Shown here: positions 1 to 9,922 of the stretch, piece by piece
Layout: the number at the start of each line of letters is the position of its first letter
How positions within the stretch are numbered: the stretch's first letter is position 1
Program-made: the position numbers and the translations under genes
Notes under the pieces: generated by a model
What the model was told of the DNA's origin: nothing
The model's input: only the letters and a program-made list of their open reading frames with translations
The model's database searches: none
Assembly (NCBI RefSeq): GCF_021502675.1
Contig: NZ_JAKFHA010000036.1
Location: forward strand, 5,352 to 69,351
Length of the DNA stretch: 64,000 bases
Reading direction: 5' to 3'
DNA from: Yinghuangia soli
GTDB taxonomy: Bacteria > Actinomycetota > Actinomycetes > Streptomycetales > Streptomycetaceae

Positions 1-66
1 CCCTTTCCTCGCCCCGCCCCCCCCGCCCCCCCCGGGGCCCCCCCCCCCGGGGGGGGCGCCCCCACG
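1..66. other. G/C homopolymer tract at window edge
   Basis: This is an almost pure run of C and G blocks, including a self-complementary stretch of C-runs followed by G-runs around 31-62. It lies just beyond the stop codon of the P450 gene, so it could act as a hairpin terminator for that gene. The length and purity of the runs are also typical of sequence that is hard to read or assemble. No gene is visible in it. Confidence 0.5.
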
Positions 67-125
67 GTCACTCTTACGAGTTCTTCTTTCGTGTGGTTCT
101 TCCTTGCTCGTCCCGGCCGGTCGGA

Positions 126-1379
126 TCAGGCGCCCGCGGGTGCCGTCCCGTCGTAGGAGACCCGCATCTCCTTGATGCCGTTGATCCACGACGAGCGCAG
201 CCGGCGCGGTTCGGCGAGCAGGGAGATGTCGGGCATGGCGTCGGCGATCGCCTCGAACATGAGGTTGATCTCCAGGCGGGCGAGGTTGGCGCCGAGGCAG
301 AAGTGCGGTCCGCCGCCGCCGAAGCCGAGGTGCGGGTTGGGCGCGCGGGTGATGTCGAAGGCCTCCGGGTCGGCGAAGACGTCCGGGTCGAAGTTGGCCG
401 AGCCGTAGAACATCCCGACGCGCTGGCCGGCCTTGATCTCCTGGCCGCCGAGCACGGTGTCGCGGGTCGCGGTGCGCTGGAAGGACATGACCGGCGTCGA
501 GTAGCGCACGATCTCGTCCGCGGCGGTGTCCGGGCGGGTGGCCTTGTAGAGCTCCCACTGCTCGGGGTTCTTGAGGAAGGCGTGCATGCCGTGCGTGATG
601 GCGTTGCGGGTGGTCTCGTTGCCGGCCACCGCGAGGACCAGCACGAAGAAACCGAACTCGTCGGAGGACAGGCTGCCTTCCTCGGAGGCGTGCACGAGCT
701 TGGTGACGATGTCGGGCATCGGGCAGGCCTTGCGCTCCTCGGCCAGGCCCATCGCGTACCCGAGGAGTTCGGCGGACGCCTGCCGGCCGACCTCGGGGCG
801 GTCGACGTACTCGGGGTCGTCGTAGGCGAGCATGCGGTTCGACCACTCGAAGATCTTGCCGCGGTCCTCCTGGGGTACGCCGATCAGCTCGGCGATGGCC
901 TGGAGGGGCAGTTCGCAGGCGACGTCGACGACGAAGTCGCCGCTGCCCTTGGTCTTGGCCTCGGCGACGATGCGCTCGGCGCGGCCGGTCAGGGCCGCCT
1001 TGAGCGCGTTGATGGCGCGCGGGGTGAAGCCGCGCTGGACGATCTGCCGGAGCCGGGTGTGCTCGGGCGGGTCGATGTTGATGAGCAGGTGCTTGAGGCC
1101 TTCGAGGTTCTCCGGCTGCATGTCGGGGCCGAACCGGATGATGGTGCCCTTGGCGTTCGCGGAGAAGACGTCGGGCCGGGTGGAGACCTCTTTGACGTCG
1201 GCATGGCGGGTGACGACCCAGTAGCCGTCGTCGCCGAATCCGGCGAGGCCGTGCGGCTGTTCGTTCCACCAGACGGGTGCGGTGCGGCGGAGTTCGGCGA
1301 ACTCGGCGAGCGGCAGCCGGTCGGTGTAGAGCTCGGGGTCGGTGAAGTCGAAGCCGGGCGGGAAAACGGGGCAGGTCAC
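126..1379 (-). CDS. Cytochrome P450, CYP125/CYP142-like
   Basis: A haem monooxygenase of 417 residues. The I-helix AGNET motif, the K-helix E-x-x-R (EIVR) and the haem loop FGGGGPHFCLG with thiolate Cys361 are all present. The haem-loop Arg of most P450s is His here, as in CYP125. The C-terminal run PNPHLGFGG...GANLAR...LRSSWINGIK closely follows CYP125, the mycobacterial steroid C26/27 hydroxylase, so a sterol side chain or similar lipid is a plausible substrate (inference). The GTG start at 1379 has an AGGAGG site 7 nt upstream. Upstream ATG starts would add a low-complexity Arg-rich tail unlike the family. No ferredoxin or ferredoxin reductase gene is adjacent, so redox partners must come from elsewhere. 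Confidence 0.93.
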   Translation of the reverse strand: MTCPVFPPGFDFTDPELYTDRLPLAEFAELRRTAPVWWNEQPHGLAGFGDDGYWVVTRHADVKEVSTRPDVFSANAKGTIIRFGPDMQPENLEGLKHLLINIDPPEHTRLRQIVQRGFTPRAINALKAALTGRAERIVAEAKTKGSGDFVVDVACELPLQAIAELIGVPQEDRGKIFEWSNRMLAYDDPEYVDRPEVGRQASAELLGYAMGLAEERKACPMPDIVTKLVHASEEGSLSSDEFGFFVLVLAVAGNETTRNAITHGMHAFLKNPEQWELYKATRPDTAADEIVRYSTPVMSFQRTATRDTVLGGQEIKAGQRVGMFYGSANFDPDVFADPEAFDITRAPNPHLGFGGGGPHFCLGANLARLEINLMFEAIADAMPDISLLAEPRRLRSSWINGIKEMRVSYDGTAPAGA

Positions 1380-1638
1380 GGACGGCCTCCTGCGGCTCTC
1401 GTCGGTGCGGTGGCGCACTGATGGCGCGGCACTGGCGGCGCGGCGCCGGCGACGGAGTGCGGGCGCGCGCTGGTGCATACGGCGGGAGCGGCAGGACATG
1501 GCCTTGTGGGCTGTCCCCCGTGCGGGTCAGCCTAAGGCTTCGGTCTGCCGAACGGAAAGCCTTCACGCGGGTTTTGCGGGATGGGATCCCTTGTTCTTCC
1601 GTGTTTTCGGCTAGCCGTTCGGCAAGTCGGATGCGTCG

Positions 1639-2382
1639 TCAGGCGGTGAAGCCGAAGTGGGCGGCGATCGCATCGGCAGTGTCCTGGAGAGGGACGGTGC
1701 CGTCGGTGGTGAAGACGCGCATCCCGCTGCGGGCGGCCTGGCGGCGCATCCTGCGGTCCCACATGCCGTCCCGGACGAGGCGCTTGGCGAGGATGTCGGG
1801 GCAGCCGGTGGCGCCGTGGCGCTCCTGCATGACGCGGGCCCGGAACTCCGCGGTGGGCAGCATGAAAACGGCGTGCGCGGGGTCGGTCAGCAGGGGTGCG
1901 AGGTGCTCGGGGAGCATGCCGAAGTAGTCGACGATGAGCGGGCCGTCGACGGGCCGCGCGAGGATGTCCTCGACCAGGTGCGCGAGGGTCTCGCCGTGCA
2001 CGCTGGGGGTGGCGTGGAAGGCCTGCTTGGGGGTCCGGCCGGCCCAGAAGCTGCCTGGTGGCAGGCGGGCGAGCGCGTACAGGTTGGGGTGCTGCGGGCC
2101 GGAGCGGGCGATCCAGCCGGGCTCGTGGGGGTCGCCGTGGAAGACGGGGATGCCGTACTGCTCCCCGAGCATGGCCGACACGGTGCTCTTGCCGGCTCCG
2201 GTGCCGCCGGCCATCCACCGTACGTGCGAGAGGCGTTCGGCGAGCGTGGGGGCGTACGGGGCGGGCGGCAGGGTGGCCGCCGGGGCGGGCGCCGGGGTGT
2301 GCGGTGCCAGGAGCGCCTCGTCCGAACTGCGGGGGGCAGGAAGGACGGACAGGGGCGTGAGGTGCTCAGAAATAGGCGTCAT
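1639..2382 (-). CDS. P-loop NTPase, kinase-like
   Basis: A 247-residue protein with a Walker A motif (GGTGAGKST) at about residues 58-66, after a Pro/Ala-rich N-terminal tail. The rest has the size and spacing of small-molecule or adenylate-kinase-like P-loop kinases: an acidic segment (LIVDYFGML) in the Walker B position, and basic residues near the C-terminus (KRLVRDGMWDRRMRRQA) that could form a lid. I do not recognise a specific family, and the substrate is unknown. It points the same way as the downstream P450 gene but is separated from it by about 260 bases, so co-transcription is uncertain. The ATG at 2382 has only a weak purine tract upstream. Confidence 0.75.
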   Translation of the reverse strand: MTPISEHLTPLSVLPAPRSSDEALLAPHTPAPAPAATLPPAPYAPTLAERLSHVRWMAGGTGAGKSTVSAMLGEQYGIPVFHGDPHEPGWIARSGPQHPNLYALARLPPGSFWAGRTPKQAFHATPSVHGETLAHLVEDILARPVDGPLIVDYFGMLPEHLAPLLTDPAHAVFMLPTAEFRARVMQERHGATGCPDILAKRLVRDGMWDRRMRRQAARSGMRVFTTDGTVPLQDTADAIAAHFGFTA

Positions 2383-2628
2383 AGCCGGGATTTTCCCACT
2401 ATTTCATGCCCTGTACCTTTGCCGGTTTCGATGCGTCGGCCGAGGTGTGCAGGGGTGACGGACGGGCCCGCGCCGGGGTGTTGGCGGGTCCCGTGAGGAG
2501 GGGGCGGAGCAGGTGAAGAGGGCGCGCTGCACGGTGCTGCGAGGGGGTGCTGCAGTGCTGCGGGTGAAGGCGGGGCCGACCGGAGGGGAGAGGCCGGTCG
2601 GGTCAGCGCGCCCGGTGGGGAGTGCCGG

Positions 2629-3558
2629 TCAGATCAGCGAGCGGAGGAATTCCTCGGTGCGGGCGAGGGATTCGCTGCGGTCGGGACCGAGACCGAGCGG
2701 GGCGGCGATCAGATCGGTGCCGCCCCCGTCGGTATAGGAGCGCAATCGGGCGGCGACGGTCTTTTCGTCGCCGATGAGCGCCACGTTTGCCGGCGAACCG
2801 GCGTCACCGAGGCCCAACACACGCTGGTAGGCCGGGATTTCCTGGTACATCGCGAACATCCGGGCGGCCTTCTCGCGCGCCTCGCCGGCGTCGTCGACGA
2901 TGGCGACCGGCAGGCCGACGATCACGCGCGGCGCGGGACGCCCGGCGGCCTCGGCGGCGGCGTTGATGCGCGGGGCGATGTGCTCGCCGACCGCGCGTTC
3001 GTCCGCCCAGTAGGTGATGGTGCCGTCGGCGACCTCGCCGGCGAGCTTGAGCATGAGCGGGGCGAGGGCGGCGACGAGAACCGGGTACGGACTGCCGCCG
3101 GGCACGTCGAGGAGTGCGCCGATCTTGTACAACTCGCCTTCGTAGGCGATGCGTTCCATGCCGCCGGCCTGCGCGGCCTTGAGGATCTCGACGTACTCGC
3201 GCACGTGCCGCGCGGGGCGCTCGTAAGGCAGGCCGTACATGCCCTCGATGACACCGGGGTGCGACGGGCCGATGCCCAGCGCGAGTCGGCCGCCGGTGGC
3301 GGCCTGGGTGGTCATGGCCTGCTGGGCCATCGAGACGGGGTGCCGCGGGTAGGTCGGCACCACCGCGGTGCCCAGTTCGATACGGCTGGTGACCTGGCCG
3401 GCGAGGGCGAGGCCGGTGAGCGCGTCGAGGCTCCACGGCATGTGCGGCAGCCAAGCGGACGCGAAGCCCGCGTCCTCGGCCTGGCGGGCGCGTTCGAGCA
3501 GCGTGTCGATGCCGGTGCGGCCGCCGCTGACGTCGCCGATGAACACCCCGATCCGCAT
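2629..3558 (-). CDS. F420-type luciferase-like (LLM) oxidoreductase
   Basis: A 309-residue flavin/F420-dependent oxidoreductase of the bacterial-luciferase superfamily. The N-terminus MRIGVFIGDVSG, followed by a helix ending ...AEDAGFASAWLPH, is the first strand and helix of the TIM barrel. LALGIGPSHPGVIEGMYG and the repeat-like SPYPVLVAALAPLMLKLAGEVADG are typical of F420-dependent LLM enzymes annotated as TIGR03564-like. The substrate is unknown. The start is set at the ATG that begins the first beta-strand, and the reading frame upstream of it is non-homologous Arg-rich sequence. It is divergent from the exonuclease gene, with 189 bases between the two starts. Confidence 0.88.
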   Translation of the reverse strand: MRIGVFIGDVSGGRTGIDTLLERARQAEDAGFASAWLPHMPWSLDALTGLALAGQVTSRIELGTAVVPTYPRHPVSMAQQAMTTQAATGGRLALGIGPSHPGVIEGMYGLPYERPARHVREYVEILKAAQAGGMERIAYEGELYKIGALLDVPGGSPYPVLVAALAPLMLKLAGEVADGTITYWADERAVGEHIAPRINAAAEAAGRPAPRVIVGLPVAIVDDAGEAREKAARMFAMYQEIPAYQRVLGLGDAGSPANVALIGDEKTVAARLRSYTDGGGTDLIAAPLGLGPDRSESLARTEEFLRSLI

Positions 3559-3747
3559 CCGTCCTGCCTCCGTGTCCGCTGTCCGCTGTCCTGGCCGCAC
3601 CATGTCCGGGTACGCGGGCGGGCCGGCTCGTCGCCGGCCGGGCCGCAACCTCGTCGCGCGACGGTACATCGTCGGACGGGTTCCTGGCGACGCCCGGGGC
3701 CGGAAAATCCGTACCGGCCACCCTGGCGGGGCTGCTTTGATCCGCGC

Positions 3748-4305
3748 ATGGCGAAACGACTGCTGGACCGGATCCTCGTGGTGGACGTCGAGGCGACCTG
3801 CTGGGACGGGCCGGTGCCGGAGGGGCAGGCCAACGACATCATCGAGATCGGCATCGCGGTGCTCGACGTGGCGACCGCCGAGCGGGTCGACCGGCGGGGC
3901 ATCATCGTGCGTCCGGAGCGCTCGTCGGTGAGCCCCTTCTGCACCGAGCTGACCACCCTCACCCAGGAGGACGTGGACGCCGGGATCTCCTTCGCGGAGG
4001 CCTGCGCGATCCTCCGGACGGAGTACCGCGCGCACGAACGGGTGTGGGCGAGCTGGGGCGAGTACGACCGCCAGCAGTTCGAACGCCAGTGCGCCGCGCT
4101 GGGCGTCCCGTACCCGTTCGGCACCCGGCATCTGAACGCGAAGACGCTGTACTCGCTGGCCCGCGCGCTGCCGCGCGAGCCCGGCATGGCGGGCGCGCTC
4201 GCGGATGCGGGCCTGCCGCTGGAGGGCACCCACCACCGCGGCGTGGACGACGCGTGGAACATCGCGGCGCTGCTGGGCGGGCTGCTGGCGGCCGGGCGGA
4301 GCTGA
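3748..4305 (+). CDS. DEDDh 3'-5' exonuclease
   Basis: A 185-residue exonuclease of the RNase T/DnaQ-like fold. The ExoI motif VVDVEATCWDG carries the first Asp-x-Glu metal ligands, ASWGEYDRQQFERQ covers the ExoII region, and HHRGVDDAWNIAALL provides the ExoIII His and Asp. Short stand-alone proteins of this type (KapD/ERI1-like) trim RNA or DNA 3' ends, and which is used here cannot be told. The ATG at 3748 directly precedes the first strand (MAKRLLDRILVVDVEAT). It is followed after about 150 bases by the amidohydrolase gene on the same strand. Confidence 0.88.
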   Translation: MAKRLLDRILVVDVEATCWDGPVPEGQANDIIEIGIAVLDVATAERVDRRGIIVRPERSSVSPFCTELTTLTQEDVDAGISFAEACAILRTEYRAHERVWASWGEYDRQQFERQCAALGVPYPFGTRHLNAKTLYSLARALPREPGMAGALADAGLPLEGTHHRGVDDAWNIAALLGGLLAAGRS

Positions 4306-4454
4306 GCGGGCCCGGCGATGATCGCGAAGGGCGGTTTTCGGCCGCTTCAGGGCGGCCCGGTCTGGGTATCGGGCGGAGGTGGGCGCCGACGGCCGCGGTC
4401 GGCCCGGCGCGCATCGTCCGACGGCACACCGACCGACCCGGGAGCGGCACCAGC

Positions 4455-6161
4455 ATGGCAGCGGGACGTACCGACAGCAGCGACGACCGTGCCGGACACC
4501 GCGAGCCCGATCCCGAGCGCCCTGTCGTGCACGACGCCGACATCTTGTTCCTCGGCACGGCGGTGACGATGGACGGCGACCGGCCGTTCGCGGACGCGGT
4601 GGCGGTCCGGGACGGGCGGGTACTGGGGGTCGGCAGCCGGATCGACGCCGAGCAGTGGCGGGGTCCGGGCACCCGGATCGTGGAGCTGGGGGCGCGCTGC
4701 CTGCTGCCGGGGTTCATCGAGGCGCACGGGCACCCGATCGTCGAGGCCCGGTTGTTCGGCACCGACCTGGTGGACATCCGGCCGATGACGGTGCCGACCG
4801 CGGCGGAGGCGGTGGACGTCGTCCGCAAGACGCTGTCGGTGCGCGGCACCGAGGGGGCGTCGTTCATCGGCTGGGACCCCCTCGGGCACGGTCCCGGGCT
4901 GCCGGATCCGACGCTGCAGTGGCTGGACGAACTCTCCCCGGACGCCCCGCTGGTGATCCTCACCCAGTCGGCGCATCTGGGGTTCTTCAACTCGCGGGCC
5001 GCCGAGCGGGCCGGACTCGACGCCACGACGCCGGATCCGTCGGGCGGGCGGTTCGGGCGCGAGGAGGACGGCTCGCTGAGCGGGACGGCGTACGAGCAGA
5101 GCGCGATCCGCGCGCTGTTCCCCGACCACCGCAATCCGCGCGAGCAGTTCGCGGCGGCGCTGAGCCGGGAGGTGACCCGGCTCAACCAGGTCGGGGTCAC
5201 CACGATGAGCGAGATGGCGTGCCTGCCGGAGTGGCGGGCCGCGCTCCTCGATCCGAACCGGTCGTTCGACGGACTGACCGTGCGGCTGCGGCTGTACGCG
5301 CCGGCCGAGGAGACGCCGCCGATCGGCGTGCATCCGGGCGAGGGCAACGACATGATCCGCGAGGTCGGGGTCAAGATCTGGGTGGACGGCTCGCCGTGGG
5401 TCGGCAACATCTCGGTGTCGTTCCCGTACCTGGACACGGAGTTGACGCGCAGCCTGGGGCTGGGCACGCGGCCGCGGACCACCACGAACTACTCGTGGGA
5501 CGCGCTCGCCGCGATCGTGGAGGCGTACTTCCCGCTGGGCTGGCAGGTCGCCTGCCACGCGCACGGCGACCTGGCGATCGACATGGTGCTGGACGTGTAC
5601 GAGAGCGTGCTCTACCGCTATCCGGGGCGCGACCACCGGCTGCGCCTGGAACATGTAGGCGCGATGCGCGAGGACCAGTTCGTACGGGCGGCCGGACTGG
5701 GCGTGACGGCAAGCGTGTTCATCGACCACGTGTACTACTGGGGCGACCTCCTCACCGAGGAGTTGTTCGGGGAGACGTACGGGGCGCGGTGGGCGTCGGC
5801 ACGGTCGGCGGTGGACGCCGGCATGCGCATCTCGCTGCACAACGACCCGCCGGCGACGCCGGAGAACCCGCTGCACAACATCACCGTGGCCACCACGCGG
5901 AGGTCGCGCTCGGGGCGGGTGCTGGCACCGGAGGAGTGCCTGACGGTCGCGCAGGCGCTGCGGGCGGAGACCATCGATGCGGCGTACCAGCTGTTCTGCG
6001 ACGACGTGACGGGGTCGATCACGCCGGGCAAGTACGCGGACCTGGTGGTGCTTTCGGCGAACCCGTACGACGTGGCGCCGGAGGACATCCGGGACTTGGA
6101 CGTGGTCGCGACGTTCCTGGCGGGGCGCCAGGTGCACGGGGACCTGTGGGCTGAGGGCTAG
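4455..6161 (+). CDS. YtcJ-type amidohydrolase
   Basis: A 568-residue member of the amidohydrolase superfamily (Amidohydro_3/YtcJ group). An N-terminal beta-sandwich segment ([34 protein letters not shown]) leads to [11 protein letters not shown], whose H-x-H begins the metal site. [10 protein letters not shown] and the late [13 protein letters not shown] carry further metal or catalytic residues, and the protein closes with the usual [14 protein letters not shown]. It hydrolyses an amide or related C-N bond of an unknown substrate, probably in the cytoplasm. The ATG at 4455 is the likely start and leaves an approximately 25-residue charged tail before the fold. Its stop codon shares the CTAG at 6158-6161 with the convergent glucokinase gene. 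Confidence 0.88.
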   Translation: MAAGRTDSSDDRAGHREPDPERPVVHDADILFLGTAVTMDGDRPFADAVAVRDGRVLGVGSRIDAEQWRGPGTRIVELGARCLLPGFIEAHGHPIVEARLFGTDLVDIRPMTVPTAAEAVDVVRKTLSVRGTEGASFIGWDPLGHGPGLPDPTLQWLDELSPDAPLVILTQSAHLGFFNSRAAERAGLDATTPDPSGGRFGREEDGSLSGTAYEQSAIRALFPDHRNPREQFAAALSREVTRLNQVGVTTMSEMACLPEWRAALLDPNRSFDGLTVRLRLYAPAEETPPIGVHPGEGNDMIREVGVKIWVDGSPWVGNISVSFPYLDTELTRSLGLGTRPRTTTNYSWDALAAIVEAYFPLGWQVACHAHGDLAIDMVLDVYESVLYRYPGRDHRLRLEHVGAMREDQFVRAAGLGVTASVFIDHVYYWGDLLTEELFGETYGARWASARSAVDAGMRISLHNDPPATPENPLHNITVATTRRSRSGRVLAPEECLTVAQALRAETIDAAYQLFCDDVTGSITPGKYADLVVLSANPYDVAPEDIRDLDVVATFLAGRQVHGDLWAEG

Positions 6162-6946
6162 GGCGCCTGCTGGCTCTGGGGCAGGAGGGCGTCGCCGCAT
6201 TCGGTGCGGGCGGCGAGGGCGGCGCCGACGATGCCCGCGTCGTTGTGCAGCGAGGCCGGGACGATCTCGGCGCGCACGTGCTTGATGTGCGGCAGGAATT
6301 TGTCGGCCTTCTTGCTCACCCCGCCGCCGATCACGAACAGGTCGGGCGAGAACAGCATTTCGAGGTGCTGCAGGTAGCGCTGCACGCGGTGCGCCCAGTG
6401 CTCCCAGCTGAGGTTGTGCTCCTCGCGCACGTTGCCGGAGGCGTGGTGCTCGGCTTCGTGCCCGTTGAGTTCGAGGTGGCCGAACTCGGTGTTGGGGACC
6501 AGCACTCCGTCGCGGAAGAGGGCGCTGCCGATGCCGGTGCCGAAGGTCAGGAGCAGAACGGTCCCGGTGCGGCCCTGCCCGACGCCGCACCGCATCTCGG
6601 CGATGCCGGCCGCGTCCGCGTCGTTGACGACGGTGACGGGCAGGTGCAGCGACTCGGAGAAGAGCTTGCGGGCGTCGAGGTCGACCCAGCCCTTGTCGAC
6701 GTTCGCGGCGGTGCGGGTGATGCCGCCGAAGACCACGCCGGGGAAGGTGATGCCGACCGGCCCGCGCCAGGAGAAGCGCGCCACGATGTCGCGGACCACG
6801 TCGAGGACGGCCTCCGGCTCGGAGGGGTGCGGGGTCAGCTGCCGCACGCGCTCGTGCAGGAGGCGTCCCGCCGCGGTGTCCACGGGGGCGCCTTTGATCC
6901 CCGTGCCGCCGATGTCGATGCCCAGGCAGGTGTCCACGTCGTCCAT
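6158..6946 (-). CDS. ppgK: Polyphosphate glucokinase (ROK family)
   Basis: A 262-residue ROK-fold kinase that phosphorylates glucose using polyphosphate or ATP. The N-terminal phosphate loop [11 protein letters not shown], the sugar-binding [16 protein letters not shown], the adenosine loop [13 protein letters not shown] and the PpgK signature [10 protein letters not shown]...[10 protein letters not shown] are all present, as is [15 protein letters not shown] near the end. It lacks the CxCGxxGC zinc site of repressor-type ROK proteins, as expected for actinobacterial PpgK. The start at the ATG 6946 places the phosphate loop near residue 10. Convergent with the amidohydrolase gene, with the two stop codons overlapping inside one CTAG. 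Confidence 0.93.
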   Translation of the reverse strand: MDDVDTCLGIDIGGTGIKGAPVDTAAGRLLHERVRQLTPHPSEPEAVLDVVRDIVARFSWRGPVGITFPGVVFGGITRTAANVDKGWVDLDARKLFSESLHLPVTVVNDADAAGIAEMRCGVGQGRTGTVLLLTFGTGIGSALFRDGVLVPNTEFGHLELNGHEAEHHASGNVREEHNLSWEHWAHRVQRYLQHLEMLFSPDLFVIGGGVSKKADKFLPHIKHVRAEIVPASLHNDAGIVGAALAARTECGDALLPQSQQAP

Positions 6947-7046
6947 TTTCGCCCGTCCTCCGCAGTCTGGTCGGCTACGCCACGACCAGGGATGCCCCGG
7001 GACGAGAGGAACCATTCCGACCAAGCGGGCTTATGCCTCGCCTGCT

Positions 7047-9737
7047 TCACCCCGGCAGGTCGGGCAGGTCCGCCGCATGCAGCGTCCGGAGCTCCTCCAT
7101 GCCCGCCTCCGGCATCCGGGCGAGCCGCGAGGCGTGGTTCTCGATCATCGTCTCGAAGGTCCTCCGCGCCTCGCGCGCGTTGCCGAAGCCGCTGCCGCGC
7201 GGGAGCCGCCGGAAGTACGTCAGGAGCGAGCCGCGGGCGGCGTCCGTCAGGACGTACTCGTGCTCGGCGACCTGCTTGCCGGTGATCTCGACCAGGTCCT
7301 CCGCGGAGTAGTCCTGGAAGGTGATGGTGCGTGAGAAACGGGATCCGAAGCCGGGGTTCGACGAAAGGAACCGTTCCATCTCGTCGGTGTAGCCGGCCAC
7401 GATGACCACCACGTCGTCGCGGTGGTCCTCCATGAGCTTGACCAGCGTGTCGATGGCCTCGCGGCCGAAGTCGCGGGACGGGTCCGGCGGCGCGAGGCTG
7501 TAGGCCTCGTCGATGAACAGCACGCCGCCGCGGGCCCGGTCGAAGACCTCCTTGGTCCGCGGCGCCGTGGAGCCGATGTGCTCGCCGACCAGGTCGACGC
7601 GCGAGACCTCGACGAGGTGTCCGCGGCGCAACACCCCCAGGGCGGCCGCGATTTCGCCGTACAGCCGGGCGACGGTCGTCTTGCCGGTGCCGGGTGAGCC
7701 GGTGAAGACGAGGTGGCGGCGCAGCGTGGGGGCCTTGAGGCCGGCCTCTTCGCGGCGGCGGCCGACCGAGATCAGGTCGATGAGGTTGCGGACCTCGGTC
7801 TTGACCGAGGCGAGGCCGACCAACGCGTCGAGTTCGGCGAGGAGTTCCTCGGGGGTCCGGGTCTCGGCGCGTTCGTCGTCGCCCCCCGGGCTGCCGCCGT
7901 CGCGGGCACCGGGCACGCTGAGGCGCTCGGTGAGGGTGGCGACGCCGGCGAGCTTGGACTGCGGGGCCAGCAGGCCGGGGCCCGTGCCGGGCTCCCCGCC
8001 CCCGCCGCTGCCCGTACCGCCTGCCCCGCCGGTGCCGCTGCCGTCGGTGCCGGTGCCCGGGCCGTCGCCCTGCGAGGTGCATTCGGCGGCGATGGGGCCG
8101 GCGTCGGCGAACTCGAAGCCGCCCTTGACGTTGCCGCGGGTCCGGCAGCGCATGAACGACGGCTGGCAGCCCTCGCGGACGTGCACGCCGAAGCCGCGCC
8201 CGTTGGCGATCTCGCAGTCCTCGAAGTCGCCGCGGCCGCCGCCCGAGATGCGGATGCCCTCGCCGGTGGCGCGGTCGACGGTGACGCGGCGCACGGTCGG
8301 CCCGGCCGCGCCGGTGACCGAGACGCCGTCGGTGACGTCCTCGATGACGCAGTCGGCGATGATGCCGCCGCAGTCGGACTCGGTGAACCAGATGCCGGTG
8401 GTGCCCTTGCGGATGCGGCAGCCGTTGACCGACACGATCGCGCCCTGGCCGACCGAGATCGCGGTCTCCTCGACGTCGTGGATCTCGCAGCCCTGCATGG
8501 ACAGTCCGGTGCCCACACCGCCGACCTTGACGGCGTCCAGGACATCGTGGATGCGGCAGTCGCCGAGCGCGGCGTCCGCCCCGTCGCCGACCCAGACCGC
8601 AGGGTGGCCGCCGGTCGAGTCGTGGAACTCGCAGTCGATGACGGACGCGCGGGCGCCGTGGTCGGCGATCGACAGGCCGTTGCGGCCGAAGCTGCGCAGC
8701 GTGCAGTTGGTGAGGGTGACCTCGGAGTGGCCGTGCACGTCGACACCGCTGCGGCCGGTGTCGCGCAGCCGGCAGCCGACCAGGGTGGCCGTGCCGCCGC
8801 GGTCGACCGAGACGCCGTTGGCCTCGGCGTCGCGGATGGTGCAGTCCTCCAGCGTGAAGGAGGCGAGGTCGTCGACCTGGACGCCGGTGCCCTTGACCGC
8901 GGTGATCTCGGTGCGCACCGCGCTGCCCGAACTGGACTGGCCGCCCACCGAGATGCCCGCCCAGCCGACGCGCTCGACGCGGCAGTCCAGCACCGTGGGC
9001 GCGGCGCCGCCGGCCACGCAGATGCCGCCGCCGCCGACGTCGTGGATGTGGCAGGAGACGAGTTGCGGCATGGCCTGGTCGCCCGCAAAGACGGCGGGTT
9101 CGGTGTCCGAGCCGTCGTGGATCTCGCAGTCGGTGACGGTGCCGCCGGTGCCCGGGCCGCTGAAGCGCAGGCCGTGTCCGGCGACGTCGCGCACCCGGCA
9201 GTTGCTGAGCGCGGGCCGGGCGCCGTCGCGGACGTCCACGCCCTCGCGGCCGGTCTCGGCGATGTCGCAGTCCTCGAAGGTGCCGCGGGCCATTCCGGTG
9301 ACGCCGACGCCTATCCCCTGCGGGTTGGCGATCCGGCAGCGCCGCACCATGGGGTCGGCGCCGCCGCGGACCTCGAACGCGATCACCGAGACCGCGCGCA
9401 GGGTGAGTTCCTCGAGGACGGGGGCGCAGCCGTCGACGACGACCGCGGAGGAGAGCACGCCCGCGCCGCCGACCACGTTCAGGCCGTGCACGGCGGCATC
9501 CGCGAGGAGCGTCAGCGCGACGCCGTCGACGGCCTCCAGGGAGACCGTGCCGGGCCCGTCGGCGCACGTCAGAGTGATCGGGACGGAGACGACCAGGTCT
9601 TCCTGGTACGTCCCGGCCGCGACGACGACGGAGTCGCCCGGTGCCGCGGCGGCGACCGCCTGGCCGATCGAGGAGTACTCCCCCGAACGCCGCCGCCAGC
9701 GGGTGCCCTGCACGACCTGAAGAACCCGACCCGCCAT
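7047..9737 (-). CDS. Right-handed beta-helix / AAA+ ATPase fusion
   Basis: An 896-residue fusion. Residues about 1-580 are a right-handed parallel beta-helix made of some twenty 22-24-residue coils of the type 'DCxIHDxxGxGVxVxGGAxPTVxxC', rich in Cys, Asp and Gly. A Gly/Ser/Thr linker (about 580-620) follows. Residues about 640-896 are an AAA+ module of the CbbX/SpoVK type, with Walker A GSPGTGKT (680-687), Walker B LFIDEA (about 740-745) and sensor motifs (VVIVAGYTDEM; GFGSRF arginine). Cytoplasmic; no signal peptide. SpoVK/EccA-like ATPases remodel partner proteins, and the beta-helix may bind the partner or a glycan (inference). The ATG at 9737 begins a compact MAGRVLQV N-terminus. Confidence 0.88.
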   Translation of the reverse strand: MAGRVLQVVQGTRWRRRSGEYSSIGQAVAAAAPGDSVVVAAGTYQEDLVVSVPITLTCADGPGTVSLEAVDGVALTLLADAAVHGLNVVGGAGVLSSAVVVDGCAPVLEELTLRAVSVIAFEVRGGADPMVRRCRIANPQGIGVGVTGMARGTFEDCDIAETGREGVDVRDGARPALSNCRVRDVAGHGLRFSGPGTGGTVTDCEIHDGSDTEPAVFAGDQAMPQLVSCHIHDVGGGGICVAGGAAPTVLDCRVERVGWAGISVGGQSSSGSAVRTEITAVKGTGVQVDDLASFTLEDCTIRDAEANGVSVDRGGTATLVGCRLRDTGRSGVDVHGHSEVTLTNCTLRSFGRNGLSIADHGARASVIDCEFHDSTGGHPAVWVGDGADAALGDCRIHDVLDAVKVGGVGTGLSMQGCEIHDVEETAISVGQGAIVSVNGCRIRKGTTGIWFTESDCGGIIADCVIEDVTDGVSVTGAAGPTVRRVTVDRATGEGIRISGGGRGDFEDCEIANGRGFGVHVREGCQPSFMRCRTRGNVKGGFEFADAGPIAAECTSQGDGPGTGTDGSGTGGAGGTGSGGGGEPGTGPGLLAPQSKLAGVATLTERLSVPGARDGGSPGGDDERAETRTPEELLAELDALVGLASVKTEVRNLIDLISVGRRREEAGLKAPTLRRHLVFTGSPGTGKTTVARLYGEIAAALGVLRRGHLVEVSRVDLVGEHIGSTAPRTKEVFDRARGGVLFIDEAYSLAPPDPSRDFGREAIDTLVKLMEDHRDDVVVIVAGYTDEMERFLSSNPGFGSRFSRTITFQDYSAEDLVEITGKQVAEHEYVLTDAARGSLLTYFRRLPRGSGFGNAREARRTFETMIENHASRLARMPEAGMEELRTLHAADLPDLPG

Positions 9738-9922
9738 GGCGTGCTTGCCACCAACCCCTCGGTATCACGTAGTTCGCACGGTGGAACACCGCGACCACGT
9801 CGGCGCGGACCGCGCGGGCATGGTCACCTGCACCGTACAGTCCAACGACGAGGGGTCACGCCGAGGTCACGGGTTACCGCCCGCGATCAGCCGCCGGGTG
9901 CTAGGGACCCGGCAGGCCGATT

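Noticed and set aside
3559-4236. Minus-strand frame extending the LLM oxidoreductase upstream to 4236
   Set aside because: The added part is Arg-rich, unlike the family, and lies antisense to the clear exonuclease gene; the fold begins at the ATG 3558.
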